A stretch of DNA of 64,000 bases from Sinorhizobium fredii NGR234 (GCF_000018545.1 NC_012587.1:3252001-3316000), one strand, 5' to 3'; counted from the stretch's first letter, positions 18,940-28,989 are shown. Program-made: numbers and translations. Notes: generated from the sequence alone by a model not told the origin.

Positions 18940-20469
18940 TCAGGCGAAAGACTTGGAGAAGCTGTCGATTGCAGTCTTCAGCTTGGCCTTGGTGTCGTCC
19001 GAGATCGCCTTTTCCGTACGGATGGTATCCAGAACGGCCTTGCCTTCCGAACGCAGGTAGGAAAGCAGACCCTGCTCGAACTTGCCGACCTGGTTGACCG
19101 GAAGCTTGTCGAGATAGCCGTTGACGCCGGCGAAGATCACCGCGACCTGCTCTTCCGTCTTCAGCGGCGAGAACTGCGGCTGCTTCAGGAGTTCGGTCAG
19201 GCGGGCACCGCGGTTGAGCAGGCGCTGCGTGGCGGCGTCGAGATCCGAGCCGAACTGCGCGAAGGCCGCCATTTCGCGGTACTGGGCGAGTTCGCCCTTG
19301 ATCGAGCCTGCGACCTGCTTCATCGCCTTGATCTGGGCGGAGGAGCCGACGCGCGAAACCGACAGACCGACGTTAACGGCCGGGCGGATGCCCTGGTAGA
19401 ACAGGTCGGTTTCCAGGAAGATCTGGCCGTCGGTGATCGAGATCACGTTGGTCGGAATGAACGCCGACACGTCGTTGCCCTGCGTTTCGATGACCGGCAG
19501 AGCCGTCAGCGAGCCGGCGCCATTGTCGTCGTTGAGCTTGGCGGCGCGTTCCAGCAGGCGCGAATGCAGGTAGAAGACGTCGCCCGGATAGGCTTCGCGG
19601 CCCGGCGGACGGCGCAGGAGCAGCGACATCTGGCGGTAGGCGACGGCCTGCTTGGAAAGGTCGTCATAGCCGATCAGCGCATGCTTGCCATTGTCGCGGA
19701 AGTATTCGCCCATCGCGCAACCGGCGAACGGAGCGAGGTACTGCATCGGCGCCGGGTCGGAGGCGGTCGCAGCAACGATGATCGAGTACTGCAGCGCGCC
19801 GCGCTCTTCGAGCACCTTCACGAACTGCGCAACCGTCGAGCGCTTCTGGCCGATGGCGACGTAGACGCAATAGAGCTTGTCACCTTCCGGACCATTGTCG
19901 TGAATGGCCTTCTGGTTGAGGATCGTATCGAGAATGATCGCGGTCTTGCCGGTCTGGCGGTCGCCGATGACCAGCTCGCGCTGGCCGCGGCCGACCGGAA
20001 TGAGGGCGTCGATGGCCTTGAGGCCGGTCGACATCGGCTCATGCACCGACTTGCGCGGAATGATGCCCGGTGCCTTGATGTCAACGCGCGAGCGCTGCTT
20101 GGCGTTGATCGGGCCCTTGCCGTCGATCGGGTTGCCGAGCGCGTCGACGACGCGGCCGAGCAGTTCCGGACCGACCGGGACGTCCACGATGGCGCCGGTC
20201 CGCTTGACCGTGTCGCCTTCCTTGATGTCACGGTCGGAGCCGAAGATAACCACGCCGACATTGTCGGCTTCGAGGTTCAGCGCCATGCCGCGAATTCCGC
20301 CCGGGAATTCGACCATCTCGCCGGCCTGGACATTGTCGAGGCCGTAGACGCGGGCGATACCGTCACCGACGGAAAGCACCTGGCCGACTTCGGAAACTTC
20401 TGCTTCCTGGCCGAAATTTTTGATCTGATCTTTGAGAATTGCGGAAATTTCCGCGGCGCGGATATCCAT
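18940..20469 (-). CDS. atpA: ATP synthase F1 alpha subunit
   Basis: This 509-residue subunit has P-loop [43 protein letters not shown] (partly quoted as family signature) and C-terminal helical domain. The length is normal for the family. Its ATG overlaps the atpH stop by one base (ATGA), consistent with coupled translation. It is non-catalytic but supplies the arginine finger to beta. Confidence 0.97.
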   Translation of the reverse strand: MDIRAAEISAILKDQIKNFGQEAEVSEVGQVLSVGDGIARVYGLDNVQAGEMVEFPGGIRGMALNLEADNVGVVIFGSDRDIKEGDTVKRTGAIVDVPVGPELLGRVVDALGNPIDGKGPINAKQRSRVDIKAPGIIPRKSVHEPMSTGLKAIDALIPVGRGQRELVIGDRQTGKTAIILDTILNQKAIHDNGPEGDKLYCVYVAIGQKRSTVAQFVKVLEERGALQYSIIVAATASDPAPMQYLAPFAGCAMGEYFRDNGKHALIGYDDLSKQAVAYRQMSLLLRRPPGREAYPGDVFYLHSRLLERAAKLNDDNGAGSLTALPVIETQGNDVSAFIPTNVISITDGQIFLETDLFYQGIRPAVNVGLSVSRVGSSAQIKAMKQVAGSIKGELAQYREMAAFAQFGSDLDAATQRLLNRGARLTELLKQPQFSPLKTEEQVAVIFAGVNGYLDKLPVNQVGKFEQGLLSYLRSEGKAVLDTIRTEKAISDDTKAKLKTAIDSFSKSFA

Positions 20470-21035
20470 CAGCCGACCTCTTTCAGTGCAAGCTTAAGGG
20501 TAGAGAGTTTGGTGCGAAGGGAGGTGTCAATCTGGCGGGACCCGACCTTGACGATCAGACCTCCAAGAATAGACGGGTCGACGGTGACGTTGACCGCCAC
20601 GTCTTTGCCGGTGACGCCTTTCAGCGTCGCCTTCAATTCGGTTTCCTGCGCCGCTGTCAGCGCATGCGCCGACGTGACGTCGGCAGTGATTTCGCCGCGG
20701 TGGCGTGCGGCGATCAGGCGAAACGCCTTGATGCTGCCCGGCAGCGCGAAGAGGCGGCGATTGCGCGCCACGACCTTGAGGAAGTTGCCGACGAGCCCGG
20801 AGAAGCCGAACTTCTCGACGAGCGCCGAAATGGCCTTGAACTGGTCGTCGGCAGAAAAGACCGGGCTCACGACCAGTCGCTTCAGGTCTTCGCTGCCGTC
20901 GATCAGCGCCTGGACGCGATCGAGATCGGCACCGACCGCCTCGACCGAACCGGCCTCCAGGGCGAGTTCGAAAAGCGAGGACGCATATCTTTCTGCAACA
21001 CCGGAAATAAGCTGGGATGTGTCGGCCACGGGCAC
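20469..21035 (-). CDS. atpH: ATP synthase F1 delta subunit
   Basis: This 188-residue peripheral stalk subunit starts with GTG ([20 protein letters not shown]). It shows the delta signature region [22 protein letters not shown] near its C-terminus. It is the first gene of atpHAGDC; as in other alphaproteobacteria, the F0 genes are not adjacent. The operon promoter should lie in 21036-21285. Confidence 0.95.
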   Translation of the reverse strand: MPVADTSQLISGVAERYASSLFELALEAGSVEAVGADLDRVQALIDGSEDLKRLVVSPVFSADDQFKAISALVEKFGFSGLVGNFLKVVARNRRLFALPGSIKAFRLIAARHRGEITADVTSAHALTAAQETELKATLKGVTGKDVAVNVTVDPSILGGLIVKVGSRQIDTSLRTKLSTLKLALKEVG

Positions 21036-21285
21036 AAGCTTCTCTCAAAATCATCCAAGAGCGTCAGCAGCGGCGAACCGTTGTCATAACATCTTGAATT
21101 TGCTGCAATAACTCGCAGGCTATCGAGGCCTTCCGACCCACTTCCCCCGCAATTCGCGGTTCGTCTAGCATAGGATGTTTGGACTCGCAACACGCCAACG
21201 GCAGGAATGCGGCATAACACCGCCCCGTTCGACGGAATTTTGCCGTAAATTGGCGGAGCCCGGATTTGCCCCTGTCCTGGGTTCG
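21036..21285. other. Intergenic region upstream of atpH
   Basis: These 250 nt must contain the atp operon promoter. No repeat or convincing gene was seen, and no confident -35/-10 pair could be assigned by eye. Confidence 0.4.
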
Positions 21286-21678
21286 TCAGATGAACCCGAA
21301 AACATAGGCGAGCGGCAGGATCGCAAGCGCCGACTGGACGACAAGTGCTGCCCAGTTGAACAGCGTCGCGCCGTTGTCGCTCATCATCGACAAGATGCGC
21401 CCGAATGCCGCGAGCGCAAAGGCGGCGCCGACGGCGAGATAGACCATCGGCTGGGCAAGCAGGATGGCGCCGAGGCCGAGGCCCACATGCATGCCGCCCA
21501 TCGTGGAGCGCGCCTCGGCCAGTCCGCCGCGACGCCCGTCGGCAATGCGAATACCGGCGACGCGGAAGATAAGGCGCGGCGCAAAGAGCATGACGAGACC
21601 GATCAGCATCGCTGCGCCTGCCGCGCAAAACGCCAGGAACTCCCCGGTTTCCGTCGGAATATAGAACTCCATGCCCAT
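21286..21678 (-). CDS. Small four-helix membrane protein (DUF4345-like)
   Basis: This protein of 128-130 residues has four predicted membrane helices. It contains a central ARSTMGGMHVGLGLGAILLA and AFGRILSMMSDN, a pattern resembling DUF4345-type proteins. Two in-frame ATGs (21678, 21672) are both possible. It lies between priA and atpH on the same strand. I recall rhizobial homologues next to priA carrying a propagated phage-infection name, but cannot verify it, so no function is assigned. Confidence 0.6.
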   Translation of the reverse strand: MGMEFYIPTETGEFLAFCAAGAAMLIGLVMLFAPRLIFRVAGIRIADGRRGGLAEARSTMGGMHVGLGLGAILLAQPMVYLAVGAAFALAAFGRILSMMSDNGATLFNWAALVVQSALAILPLAYVFGFI

Positions 21679-21791
21679 CCCCGCGGCAATTCATCACAGC
21701 TGCCGCCGAGAAGCGATTCTCGCCGACGCGCCATTGGTCTAGCGCATGTTCGCGACGATGGGAATCGGCTGCGCGGCACGTCCGGTTGCAA

Positions 21792-23996
21792 TCACAGAAA
21801 ACTCTGCGGATCGACGTCGAGCTGGACGCTGACCGAACCGCGCTCCTTCGGCCCGGAGGAAATCATCGCCTTCAGGAAAGATTGCATGTCGCTGTTGCGT
21901 CGTCCGTGGACGAGCAGGCGAAACCGATGCCGGCCGCGGATCAGCGCGAGCGGCGCCTCGGCCGGACCCAAAACCGAAATGCCGTCGACCCGTGGCGCGG
22001 CATTGCGCAGGCCGCGTGCATGCCCCTCGGCATCGCTTCGCGTGTCGGCCGAGACGATAATCGAGGCAAGCCGGCCGAAGGGCGGCAGCACCGCGCGTTC
22101 CCGCTCGTGGATCTCGCGTTCATAGAAGGCATCCGAATCGCCCGATACGATCGCCTGCATCACCGGATGCTGCGGCTGATAGGTCTGCAGCAGGCCGAGG
22201 CTCTTGAGACCGGTCCGCCCGGCGCGTCCCGTCACCTGCGACAGCAGTTGGAAGGTTCGCTCGGCGGCGCGCGGATCGCCATTGGCAAGGCCGAGATCGG
22301 CATCGACGATGCCGACCAGCGTCATCATCGGAAAATTGTGTCCCTTGGCGACGAGCTGCGTGCCGATGACGATGTCCGCCTCGCCGCGGGCGATCGCCTC
22401 GAGTTCCAGCCTCAGCCGCTTGACGCCCATCAGGTCGGAGGAGAGCACGATGGTGCGGGCTTCCGGAAAATGCCGCTCGACCTCCTCGGCGATGCGTTCG
22501 ACCCCCGGTCCGCAGGCGACCAGGTGGTCCAGCGTGCCGCATTCCGGGCAGGCTTCCGGGGTGCGCTCCGAATAGCCGCAATGGTGGCACTGGATCTGGC
22601 CGCGAAAGCGGTGCTCGACGAGCCAGCTCGAGCAGTCCGGGCACTGGAAGCGGTGCCCGCAGACGCGGCAGAGCGTCAACGGCGCATAGCCGCGGCGGTT
22701 CAGGAACAGGAGCGCCTGCTGACCGCGGCCGATCGCCTTGCCGACCTGGTTCAAGAGCACCGGCGAGAGGAATCCGCCGCGCTCCGGCGGATGACGACGC
22801 ATGTCGACGACGCCGAGATGCGGCAGCGCCGCATCGCCGAAGCGGGTCGGCAGGTGGATCGGCCGGTAGCGGCCGACCTCGCCGTTGACCCGGCTCTCGA
22901 CGGAAGGCGTTGCGGAAACCAGCACGACCGGAAAGGCGCTGATCCGGCCGCGCACCACCGCCATGTCGCGCGCATTGTAGAACACCCGGTCCTCCTGCTT
23001 GTAGGCGGGGTCGTGCTCCTCGTCGACGATGATCAGGCCGAGCTCCTCGAAGGGCAGGAACAGCGCCGAGCGGGCGCCGGCAACGACACGCACCTGGCCG
23101 GTCGTCACCTGCCGCCACACTTTCTCACGCGTACGCGGGGCAAGATCGGAATGCCATTCCGCCGGCTTCGCACCAAAACGGTCCTGGAAACGCTCCAAGA
23201 AGCCTGCGGTGAGCGCGATCTCCGGCAGCAGGATCAAGACCTGCTTGCCGGCCCTGAGCGTTGCTGCGATCGCCTCGAAATAAACTTCGGTCTTGCCCGA
23301 GCCCGTGACGCCGTCGATCAGCGAGACGGAGAACTTTCCGTCCTCGACGGCGGCGAGCAGATCGGCGGCCGCCTCCTTCTGCACCCCCTCGAGGCGCGGC
23401 GCGGCGAAATCCGGATCGGGCACGGCGACCACCGGCGGCGGCGGCATGAACACCGTCTCGAACACGCCTTGCGCGGCAAGTCCGTCGATCACCCCGGAAG
23501 AGACGCCGGCCGCATGGGCAAGGCCGGAACGGGTCCAGGAAAAGCCGTCGCCCGCCGTCGCAAGGACCCGCTCGCGGGCGGCGGTCATCCGTTCCGGGCG
23601 TCGTTCGGTCAGCCGCAAGGCCTCGACCATCGGCTCGGGATCGAAGGCGGTCGGTGCGCGGAGCGCCATGCGGGCCACCAGGCCGGGGGGCGTAATGGTG
23701 TAGGACGCCACCCAGTCGAGAAAGGTGCGCATGTCGCGGGTGAGCGGCGGGCAGTCGAAGACCTTCTCGATCTCCTTCAGCTTCTTCGAATCGACCATGC
23801 CATCGTCGTCGCCGTCCCAGACGACGCCGACGACGAGCCGCGGCCCGAGCGGCACCTGCACGATCGAGCCCGGCTCGACCGCCATCCCCTCCGGCACCGC
23901 ATAGGAATAGGGCCTCGGCGCCGGCATCGGCACCAGGACGGGCACCACGCGGCGGTCGAAGAGAGCGCCGAATAAATCGGTTGAATCAAGAGTCAT
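21792..23996 (-). CDS. priA: Primosomal protein N', replication restart helicase
   Basis: This 734-residue superfamily 2 helicase has the N-terminal 3'-DNA-binding domain (VPVLVPMPAPRPYSYAVPEG). Walker A is GVTGSGKTEVYFEA and the DEEH box is IIVDEEHDPAYKQED. A zinc-binding insert has paired cysteines (CRVCGHRFQCPDCSSW and CHHCGYSERTPEACPECG). Helicase motifs V and VI follow (GTQLVAKGHNFPMMTLV, QVTGRAGRT). It reloads the replisome at stalled forks. Length and motifs are normal. Confidence 0.96.
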   Translation of the reverse strand: MTLDSTDLFGALFDRRVVPVLVPMPAPRPYSYAVPEGMAVEPGSIVQVPLGPRLVVGVVWDGDDDGMVDSKKLKEIEKVFDCPPLTRDMRTFLDWVASYTITPPGLVARMALRAPTAFDPEPMVEALRLTERRPERMTAARERVLATAGDGFSWTRSGLAHAAGVSSGVIDGLAAQGVFETVFMPPPPVVAVPDPDFAAPRLEGVQKEAAADLLAAVEDGKFSVSLIDGVTGSGKTEVYFEAIAATLRAGKQVLILLPEIALTAGFLERFQDRFGAKPAEWHSDLAPRTREKVWRQVTTGQVRVVAGARSALFLPFEELGLIIVDEEHDPAYKQEDRVFYNARDMAVVRGRISAFPVVLVSATPSVESRVNGEVGRYRPIHLPTRFGDAALPHLGVVDMRRHPPERGGFLSPVLLNQVGKAIGRGQQALLFLNRRGYAPLTLCRVCGHRFQCPDCSSWLVEHRFRGQIQCHHCGYSERTPEACPECGTLDHLVACGPGVERIAEEVERHFPEARTIVLSSDLMGVKRLRLELEAIARGEADIVIGTQLVAKGHNFPMMTLVGIVDADLGLANGDPRAAERTFQLLSQVTGRAGRTGLKSLGLLQTYQPQHPVMQAIVSGDSDAFYEREIHERERAVLPPFGRLASIIVSADTRSDAEGHARGLRNAAPRVDGISVLGPAEAPLALIRGRHRFRLLVHGRRNSDMQSFLKAMISSGPKERGSVSVQLDVDPQSFL

Positions 23997-24172
23997 TTTG
24001 CCGTGACCTTGCCACCGCTTTCAGTTAAAGAAAACTGCACAGCGAACCGCTGCCTTTGCAGGAGCAAGGGTTTGTCACGGTTCCACCCGAGTTTCAACGC
24101 GCGCGATTTCCGCCTTGGACTTTCCCTTGAGGGATATGCGCCCGAACGGCTGAGTGCCAGAGGAAGACTCCC

Positions 24173-24826
24173 ATGAAATTTTTCGTCGATACTGCCGATG
24201 TGAAGGAAATCCGGGAACTGAACGATCTCGGCCTTCTCGACGGCGTCACCACCAACCCGTCGCTGATCCTGAAGTCGGGCCGCGACATCGTCGAAGTCAC
24301 CAAGGAAATCTGCTCGATCGTCGAGGGCCCGGTTTCGGCCGAGGTGACGGCGACCGAATATAGCGAGATGATGAAGGAAGCGGCCGCGCTTTCGAGGATC
24401 GCCGACAACATCTGCATCAAGCTGCCGCTGACGCTTGACGGCCTGAAGGCCTGCAAGGCGCTGACCTCGGACGGCCACCATACCAACGTCACCCTCTGCT
24501 TCTCCGCCAACCAGGCGCTGCTTGCCGCCAAGGCCGGCGCGACCTTCGTCTCGCCCTTCATCGGCCGCCTCGACGACATCGCCTTCGACGGCATGGACCT
24601 GATCCGCGAGATCCGCCAGATCTTCGACAATTACGGCTACGAGACGGAAATCCTGGCCGCCTCGATCCGCACCGTCAACCACGTCAAGGAAGCAGCGCTG
24701 ATCGGCGCCGACGTCGTCACCGCCCCGCCGGCCACGCTGAAGGCGCTCGTCAAGCACCCGCTGACCGACAAGGGCCTGGAAATGTTCCTCGCCGACTGGG
24801 CCAAGACCGGCCAGAAGATCGGCTGA
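24173..24826 (+). CDS. fsa: Fructose-6-phosphate aldolase / small transaldolase
   Basis: This 217-residue TalC/FSA-family enzyme has the N-terminal [20 protein letters not shown] and the Schiff-base lysine in NICIKLPLT (Lys83). Enzymes of this size act either as fructose-6-phosphate aldolase or as transaldolase, and sequence inspection does not settle which. The gene is divergent from priA and monocistronic in appearance, with a terminator-like hairpin after it. Confidence 0.9.
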
Positions 24827-24857
24827 TCGATCTGAAATCACGTGAAGAATTGTGCGG

Positions 24858-24879
24858 GGCCTCGCAGTGATGCGGGGCC
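24858..24879 (+). terminator. Hairpin downstream of fsa
   Basis: GGCCTCGCA GTGA TGCGGGGCC forms a 9-bp stem with one G-T pair, followed by TTCATC; the T-run is weak. Confidence 0.5.
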
Positions 24880-24956
24880 TTCATCATTTCAAGCAGCCTT
24901 TTGCGGATTGAGTTCTTTCAAATGGCGAGGCCAGGCGGTGAAAGCAGGCGTGATTG

Positions 24957-25028
24957 CCCCTCGCCCAAGTCCCCTCTCCCCGCAAGCGGACGCAAGCGGG
25001 GAGAAGGTGGCGGCAGCCAGATGAGGGG
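24957..25028. repeat. RIME-like element with an unoccupied IS110 target
   Basis: The element runs from GCCCCTCGCCCAAGTCCCCT through a CCCGCAAGCGG hairpin to GCAGCCAGATGAGGGGC. It contains GTCCCCTCTCC at 24969-24979, identical to the reconstructed insertion site of IS110 copy 1 around the CT core (24974-24975). Confidence 0.75.
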
Positions 25029-25088
25029 CAGATTCCGGCGCTATTCGTCCTTCTTCGGAGAAGCGCGGGGCGCCCCCCCAGATTCGCC

Positions 25089-26003
25089 TCAGTCCCGATG
25101 GCGCAGCGCATCGAAGGCGGCATCGCTATCGCGCGCAAGCGCGAAGACGGTATGGCGTTCGAGCGCCCGGGTCACTTCCGTCGGGTCGCCGTCGAGCGCC
25201 TCTGGAGGAATGAGGTTGCCGACTCGAAAATCGAAAAGGTCGCCCTTCTTGTTCAGAAGCTCGTGGAACACGGTCATGTCGCGCAGTTCCGTCGACCATT
25301 TGGCGAACCAATAGAACAGCCCGGAATTGCGCGCGCTCATATGCACCGGCAGGATCGGCAGATTGTATTTGCGGGCAAAGCTGACGGCGGAACTTTTCCA
25401 GGGGCGTTCGTTGAGACGCCCCTCGGCCCAGTAAGCGATGCGGCCGGACGGAAAGAGTACCGTCGCCTTCCCCTCTTCGATGGCCCGGTTGGTGACCTGC
25501 AACGTCTCGCGTGCCTTGAGCTTCGACTTGTATTCCTCGCGCCATTCCACGGGGATGACCATCTCGACGAAACGCGGGTTGACGCGGATGGCGTCGCGGT
25601 TGGCGAAGAACATCATGTCCGGCCGGCGGCTCTTCAGGAGATCGAAGACGGCAATGCCGTCGGCGATGCCGGTCGGGTGGTTGCTGACGAGGAGAAATCC
25701 GCCCTCAGCCGGAATCCGCTCGGCCTTGTCGACGCGGATGTCGAGCGCGAGCAGCGCGCTCAAGTGCTCGAAAGCCTGGAAGCCCGGCATGTTGGCGACC
25801 GCGTTGGCGAACTCGATCGCCTTGCGGTAGTTGAGCAGCGTGTGGAGAAAGGGCCGCATCACCGGCCAGAGCGGATGCCGGACGATCTTCTGGCCGCGCT
25901 CGGCAATCAGCGTGTCGACGATGTGACCGGGGCGGCCCTGCGAGACCAGCGCAATTGCCCCTGCAAAATGCGCCAGCGCGCTCGCCGAATCACGTCTCGC
26001 CAT
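25089..26003 (-). CDS. Glycerophospholipid acyltransferase family protein
   Basis: This 304-residue protein has a PlsC-like acyltransferase domain: the HX4D motif variant reads SNHPTGIADGIAV, followed by DMMFFANRDAIRV and the substrate-binding FPSGRIAYW. An N-terminal region of about 100 residues precedes the catalytic domain. The ATG at 26003 (MARRDSAS) was preferred over an upstream TTG because GGATGGG lies before it. Probable role: acyl transfer to lysophosphatidic acid or a related lipid at the inner membrane. It is divergent from xerC. Confidence 0.75.
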   Translation of the reverse strand: MARRDSASALAHFAGAIALVSQGRPGHIVDTLIAERGQKIVRHPLWPVMRPFLHTLLNYRKAIEFANAVANMPGFQAFEHLSALLALDIRVDKAERIPAEGGFLLVSNHPTGIADGIAVFDLLKSRRPDMMFFANRDAIRVNPRFVEMVIPVEWREEYKSKLKARETLQVTNRAIEEGKATVLFPSGRIAYWAEGRLNERPWKSSAVSFARKYNLPILPVHMSARNSGLFYWFAKWSTELRDMTVFHELLNKKGDLFDFRVGNLIPPEALDGDPTEVTRALERHTVFALARDSDAAFDALRHRD

Positions 26004-26145
26004 GGTCCCATCCGCGGTTGCTGACCGAACATCGCAATTCAATATGATCGAAGAATGACAAATTCCAAGAGGATGTTAGCAAAAACCTAAGGGCCCGGCG
26101 GCATGCTCGGCACTGGAAACCAGCCGAAGCGATCGCAGGACCGAA

Positions 26146-27078
26146 ATGAACGAACTTCTCGTGATCGGCCATCCCGAAGTGATGGCGGAGCGTCACCGTT
26201 GGCTCGCAAGCCTTGCCGAAGAACGCCGCCTGTCCGAAAAGACGATCGAGGCCTACGAGCGGGACACGCGGCAATTCCTGACCTTCCTGACCGGGCATCT
26301 CGCCGGGCCGCCCCGGCTCGCCGATATCCGCACGCTGAGGCCCGCCGACCTGCGCGGCTTCCTCGCGCAGCGCCGCAAGGCCGGAGCGGGGGCGCGCACC
26401 CTTGGACGCGGGCTTGCCGGGCTGCGCTCGTTCCTGCGCTACCTGGAGAAACACGGGCTGGCCAATGCGGCCGGCGCCGGCGCCGTGCGCTCGCCGAAAC
26501 AACCGAAATCGCTGCCGAAACCCTTGACCGACCGGGATGCCCTGGAGGTTGTGACGGCGGATGCACAGCTTGCCGAGGAGCCGTGGATCGCCGCCCGCAA
26601 CGCTGCCGTGCTGACACTCCTCTACGGCTGCGGCCTGCGCATATCGGAAGCGCTCGACCTGACGCCGGATGACTTTTCAGGGGCGGCGTCGCTGCGCATC
26701 ACCGGCAAGGGCGGCAAGACGCGGATCGTCCCGCTGATCGCCGCGGCGACGGGGGCGGTGGCAACCTACAGGAAACTCTGCCCCTACCACATCGGCCCCG
26801 GAGAGCCGATCTTCCGCGGCGCCCGTGGCGCCAAACTGCAGCCGGCGATCATCCAGCGCGAGATGCAGAAGCTGCGCTCCGCCCTAGGCCTGCCCGATTC
26901 CGCGACGCCGCATGCACTGCGCCACTCCTTCGCGACCCATCTGCTCGCCGGCGGCGGAGACCTGCGCACCATCCAGGAACTGCTCGGCCATGCCAGCCTC
27001 TCGACCACGCAGGTCTATACGGGCGTCGATTCGGCACGTCTCCTGGAAATCTACGATCGCGCCCATCCGCGTGCGTAA
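26146..27078 (+). CDS. xerC: Site-specific tyrosine recombinase XerC
   Basis: This 310-residue recombinase has an N-terminal SAM-like DNA-binding domain (SEKTIEAYERDTRQFLTFL). The catalytic residues are Arg165 (GCGLRISEAL), Lys188 (TGKGGKTR), HALRHSF, GHASLSTTQ and the Tyr nucleophile in QVYTGVD. It acts with XerD at the dif site to resolve chromosome dimers, together with FtsK, which is encoded 30 kb away in this window. XerC rather than XerD or an integrase is inferred from chromosomal housekeeping context and length. Confidence 0.88.
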   Translation: MNELLVIGHPEVMAERHRWLASLAEERRLSEKTIEAYERDTRQFLTFLTGHLAGPPRLADIRTLRPADLRGFLAQRRKAGAGARTLGRGLAGLRSFLRYLEKHGLANAAGAGAVRSPKQPKSLPKPLTDRDALEVVTADAQLAEEPWIAARNAAVLTLLYGCGLRISEALDLTPDDFSGAASLRITGKGGKTRIVPLIAAATGAVATYRKLCPYHIGPGEPIFRGARGAKLQPAIIQREMQKLRSALGLPDSATPHALRHSFATHLLAGGGDLRTIQELLGHASLSTTQVYTGVDSARLLEIYDRAHPRA

Positions 27079-27123
27079 AATGTTTGCCCGCCGAAAACCG
27101 CTCACGCTTTTGCTGATCCCGTT

Positions 27124-27230
27124 CTACAGCGCCGTGCGTCTTTTCAGACGCACTAAGGACGCTGTAGCACTTTGAATGGCTGCATGTTTTTGTCCCTAAA
27201 TCGTCTACGATTTAAGGAAACATGCAGTAG
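27124..27230. repeat. Dispersed two-hairpin repeat, family A, copy 1
   Basis: The first hairpin is CTACAGCG (27124-27131) with CGCTGTAG (27160-27167), enclosing GTGCGTC/GACGCAC. The linker is CACTTTGAATGGCTGCATG, and a second hairpin ends in TTAAGGAAACATGCAGTAG. It is strongly similar to 49698-49803, and its second half to 41660-41722 inverted. It fills most of the xerC to TraB-gene gap; the rest (27231-27323) shows nothing else. Confidence 0.75.
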
Positions 27231-27323
27231 AATTCGCGCGCTCGCCCATTAACCACGCGCGTTAAGGAACCCGTGACCGAGGCGGCGTAGGGTTTGAGGT
27301 GCATTCTCCGGGGGACCACGCCC

Positions 27324-28400
27324 ATGACGATCACAGAACCCGTTCGCACCGTTTCCGCCAAGGCGACCGACGGCCTGCTGTGGCTGATCGCATTTATTCA
27401 TGTGCTGACGGTTGCGAGCCTCCTCGTCGTCCTGCTCTCTGTCTCGCAGGCCGAGGCCGCGGAAGATGCCGCGTGCGGTGGCAGCAATATCCTCGCCGGT
27501 CTCGAACAATCCGATCCGGTTCGCCTTGCCGCGATACGCCGTGAGGCCGATGCCGTACCGAACGGAAGGGGCCTGCTCTGGAAGATCGAAGGGCAAGGAT
27601 TGGCGCCGTCCTTCCTGCTCGGCACCATGCACGTCACCGATCCGCGCGTGCTGGCAATGCCCGTCGGCGGCGCCGAAGCCTATGCCGGGGCGAGGACCGT
27701 CGTCGTCGAATCCGACGAGATCGTCGACGAGAAAAGGGCGAGCGCCGCCATCATGATGCGCCCCGACCTCACCATGTTCGCCGGCAGCAAGACGATCAAC
27801 GATTTCCTCGAACCGAAGGACCGGGCGCTTCTCGAAAACGGCCTCAAGGCGCGCGGCATTCCACTGCCCCTGGTCGCCAAGATGAAGCCCTGGATGATCG
27901 CCAGCTTCGTCGCCCTGCCGGCCTGCGAATTCACCCGCAAGGCAGCCGGCGCATCCTTCCTCGACAAGAAGCTCGCCGAGGATGCCGTAAGCCAGGGCAA
28001 GACCCTGAAAGGGTTGGAAAGCCTGGTCGAGCAGCTATCCGCGATGGATTCGCTTCCCGTCGAGTGGCACCTGAAGGCGCTGATAGAAACGCTGGCGCTC
28101 GGCAAGACGATCGATGACGTGCTGGCGACGATGACCGACCTCTATCTTGCCGGCGACACCGGTATGATCATGCCGATGATGCGGTCGGTGGCCGAGAAAA
28201 TCTCGCCCGGCGATCTCGGCTACGCCGATTTCGAGCAGCGGATCATCATCGACCGCAACAGGATCATGGCGGTACGGGCCGAACCCATCCTGAAAGAGGG
28301 CAATGTCTTCATGGCCGTCGGTGCGCTGCACTTGCCGGGCAAGGAAGGGCTTGTCGAACTGCTGCGCCAGCAAGGCTTCAGCCTGACCCCCGTCAAGTGA
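27324..28400 (+). CDS. TraB/GumN family protein
   Basis: This 358-residue protein has one N-terminal hydrophobic segment (LLWLIAFIHVLTVASLLVVLL), probably an uncleaved anchor or signal ending near SQAEAAE. The TraB/GumN domain follows: FLLGTMHVTD at the start, ACEF in the middle and MAVGALHLPGKEGLVELL at the end. The paired GTMH and GALH motifs are the putative metal-binding site of the family. ATG 27324 follows GGGGGA. The biochemical role in bacteria is unclear; it is probably periplasmic. Confidence 0.8.
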   Translation: MTITEPVRTVSAKATDGLLWLIAFIHVLTVASLLVVLLSVSQAEAAEDAACGGSNILAGLEQSDPVRLAAIRREADAVPNGRGLLWKIEGQGLAPSFLLGTMHVTDPRVLAMPVGGAEAYAGARTVVVESDEIVDEKRASAAIMMRPDLTMFAGSKTINDFLEPKDRALLENGLKARGIPLPLVAKMKPWMIASFVALPACEFTRKAAGASFLDKKLAEDAVSQGKTLKGLESLVEQLSAMDSLPVEWHLKALIETLALGKTIDDVLATMTDLYLAGDTGMIMPMMRSVAEKISPGDLGYADFEQRIIIDRNRIMAVRAEPILKEGNVFMAVGALHLPGKEGLVELLRQQGFSLTPVK

Positions 28401-28878
28401 CAGGCCGCGCCGGCTCGTTCAATTGCGCGAGCAATGCCGGGACGATCGCCTTGTGAAAGGGTGTCACGGCGGCGAGATAGAGATAGCCGAACAGGCTCCT
28501 ACGCCGCACCAGGGTCGTGACGCCGATCACCTGGCTGTCGGCTGGCCCGTCGCGCACCTCCACGACGATACGGAAATCCAGATGGCGGTCGTCGAAGCCG
28601 AGAACCGCCTCACCCTCGCTCTCGCGCAGGATCGGAAAGGCGCCGATGAGGCTGGCGTCTCCGGCAGGGGCAGCGGCCTTGAGGCCGAGCGGCGCGACAA
28701 GGCGGTTGCGCAAGGCCAGGAGGCTGCCTATCCAGCGCGGCGCGCTGCCAAGCGCCCGCCGTGCCGCTTCATGCGCGGTAAGCCGTTCGCCAAGAAAGAG
28801 AAGTTCATAGCAGTCCGCCCAGTTGGCCCCAGGCAGGCAGGTGTTGGGCAGGCGGGCGGCAACGCTGCGAGGTTTCAT
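28393..28878 (-). CDS. DUF2867-like protein
   Basis: This 161-residue protein resembles the DUF2867 group: YELLFLGERLTAHEAARRAL, RNRLVAPLGL and a C-terminal TLVRRRSLFGYLYLAAVTPFHK. Its 3' end overlaps the converging TraB-family gene by 8 nt. No signal peptide or transmembrane helix is obvious. Function is unknown. Confidence 0.65.
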   Translation of the reverse strand: MKPRSVAARLPNTCLPGANWADCYELLFLGERLTAHEAARRALGSAPRWIGSLLALRNRLVAPLGLKAAAPAGDASLIGAFPILRESEGEAVLGFDDRHLDFRIVVEVRDGPADSQVIGVTTLVRRRSLFGYLYLAAVTPFHKAIVPALLAQLNEPARPVT

Positions 28879-28966
28879 GAACGCGTCCCTTCGGTTCGAC
28901 GGGTCGGTCGGACGGCGATGGCCGTCGTGGAGCGCTCATGTTCGCGCTGGTCAGCGACGCAAGACA

Positions 28967-28989
28967 GGGGGCCGCTTGTCGCAGCCCCC
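28967..28989 (-). terminator. Hairpin after lpdA, end of the TCA operon
   Basis: On the minus strand GGGGGCTGC GACAA GCGGCCCCC forms a 9-bp stem with one wobble pair, 12 nt after the lpdA stop. It is followed by TGTCTTG rather than a full T-run. Confidence 0.55.

Noticed and set aside
27249..27265. TTAA...TTAA pair upstream of the TraB-family gene considered as a CtrA site
   Set aside because: The spacing is 9 nt, not 7, so it does not match the consensus.
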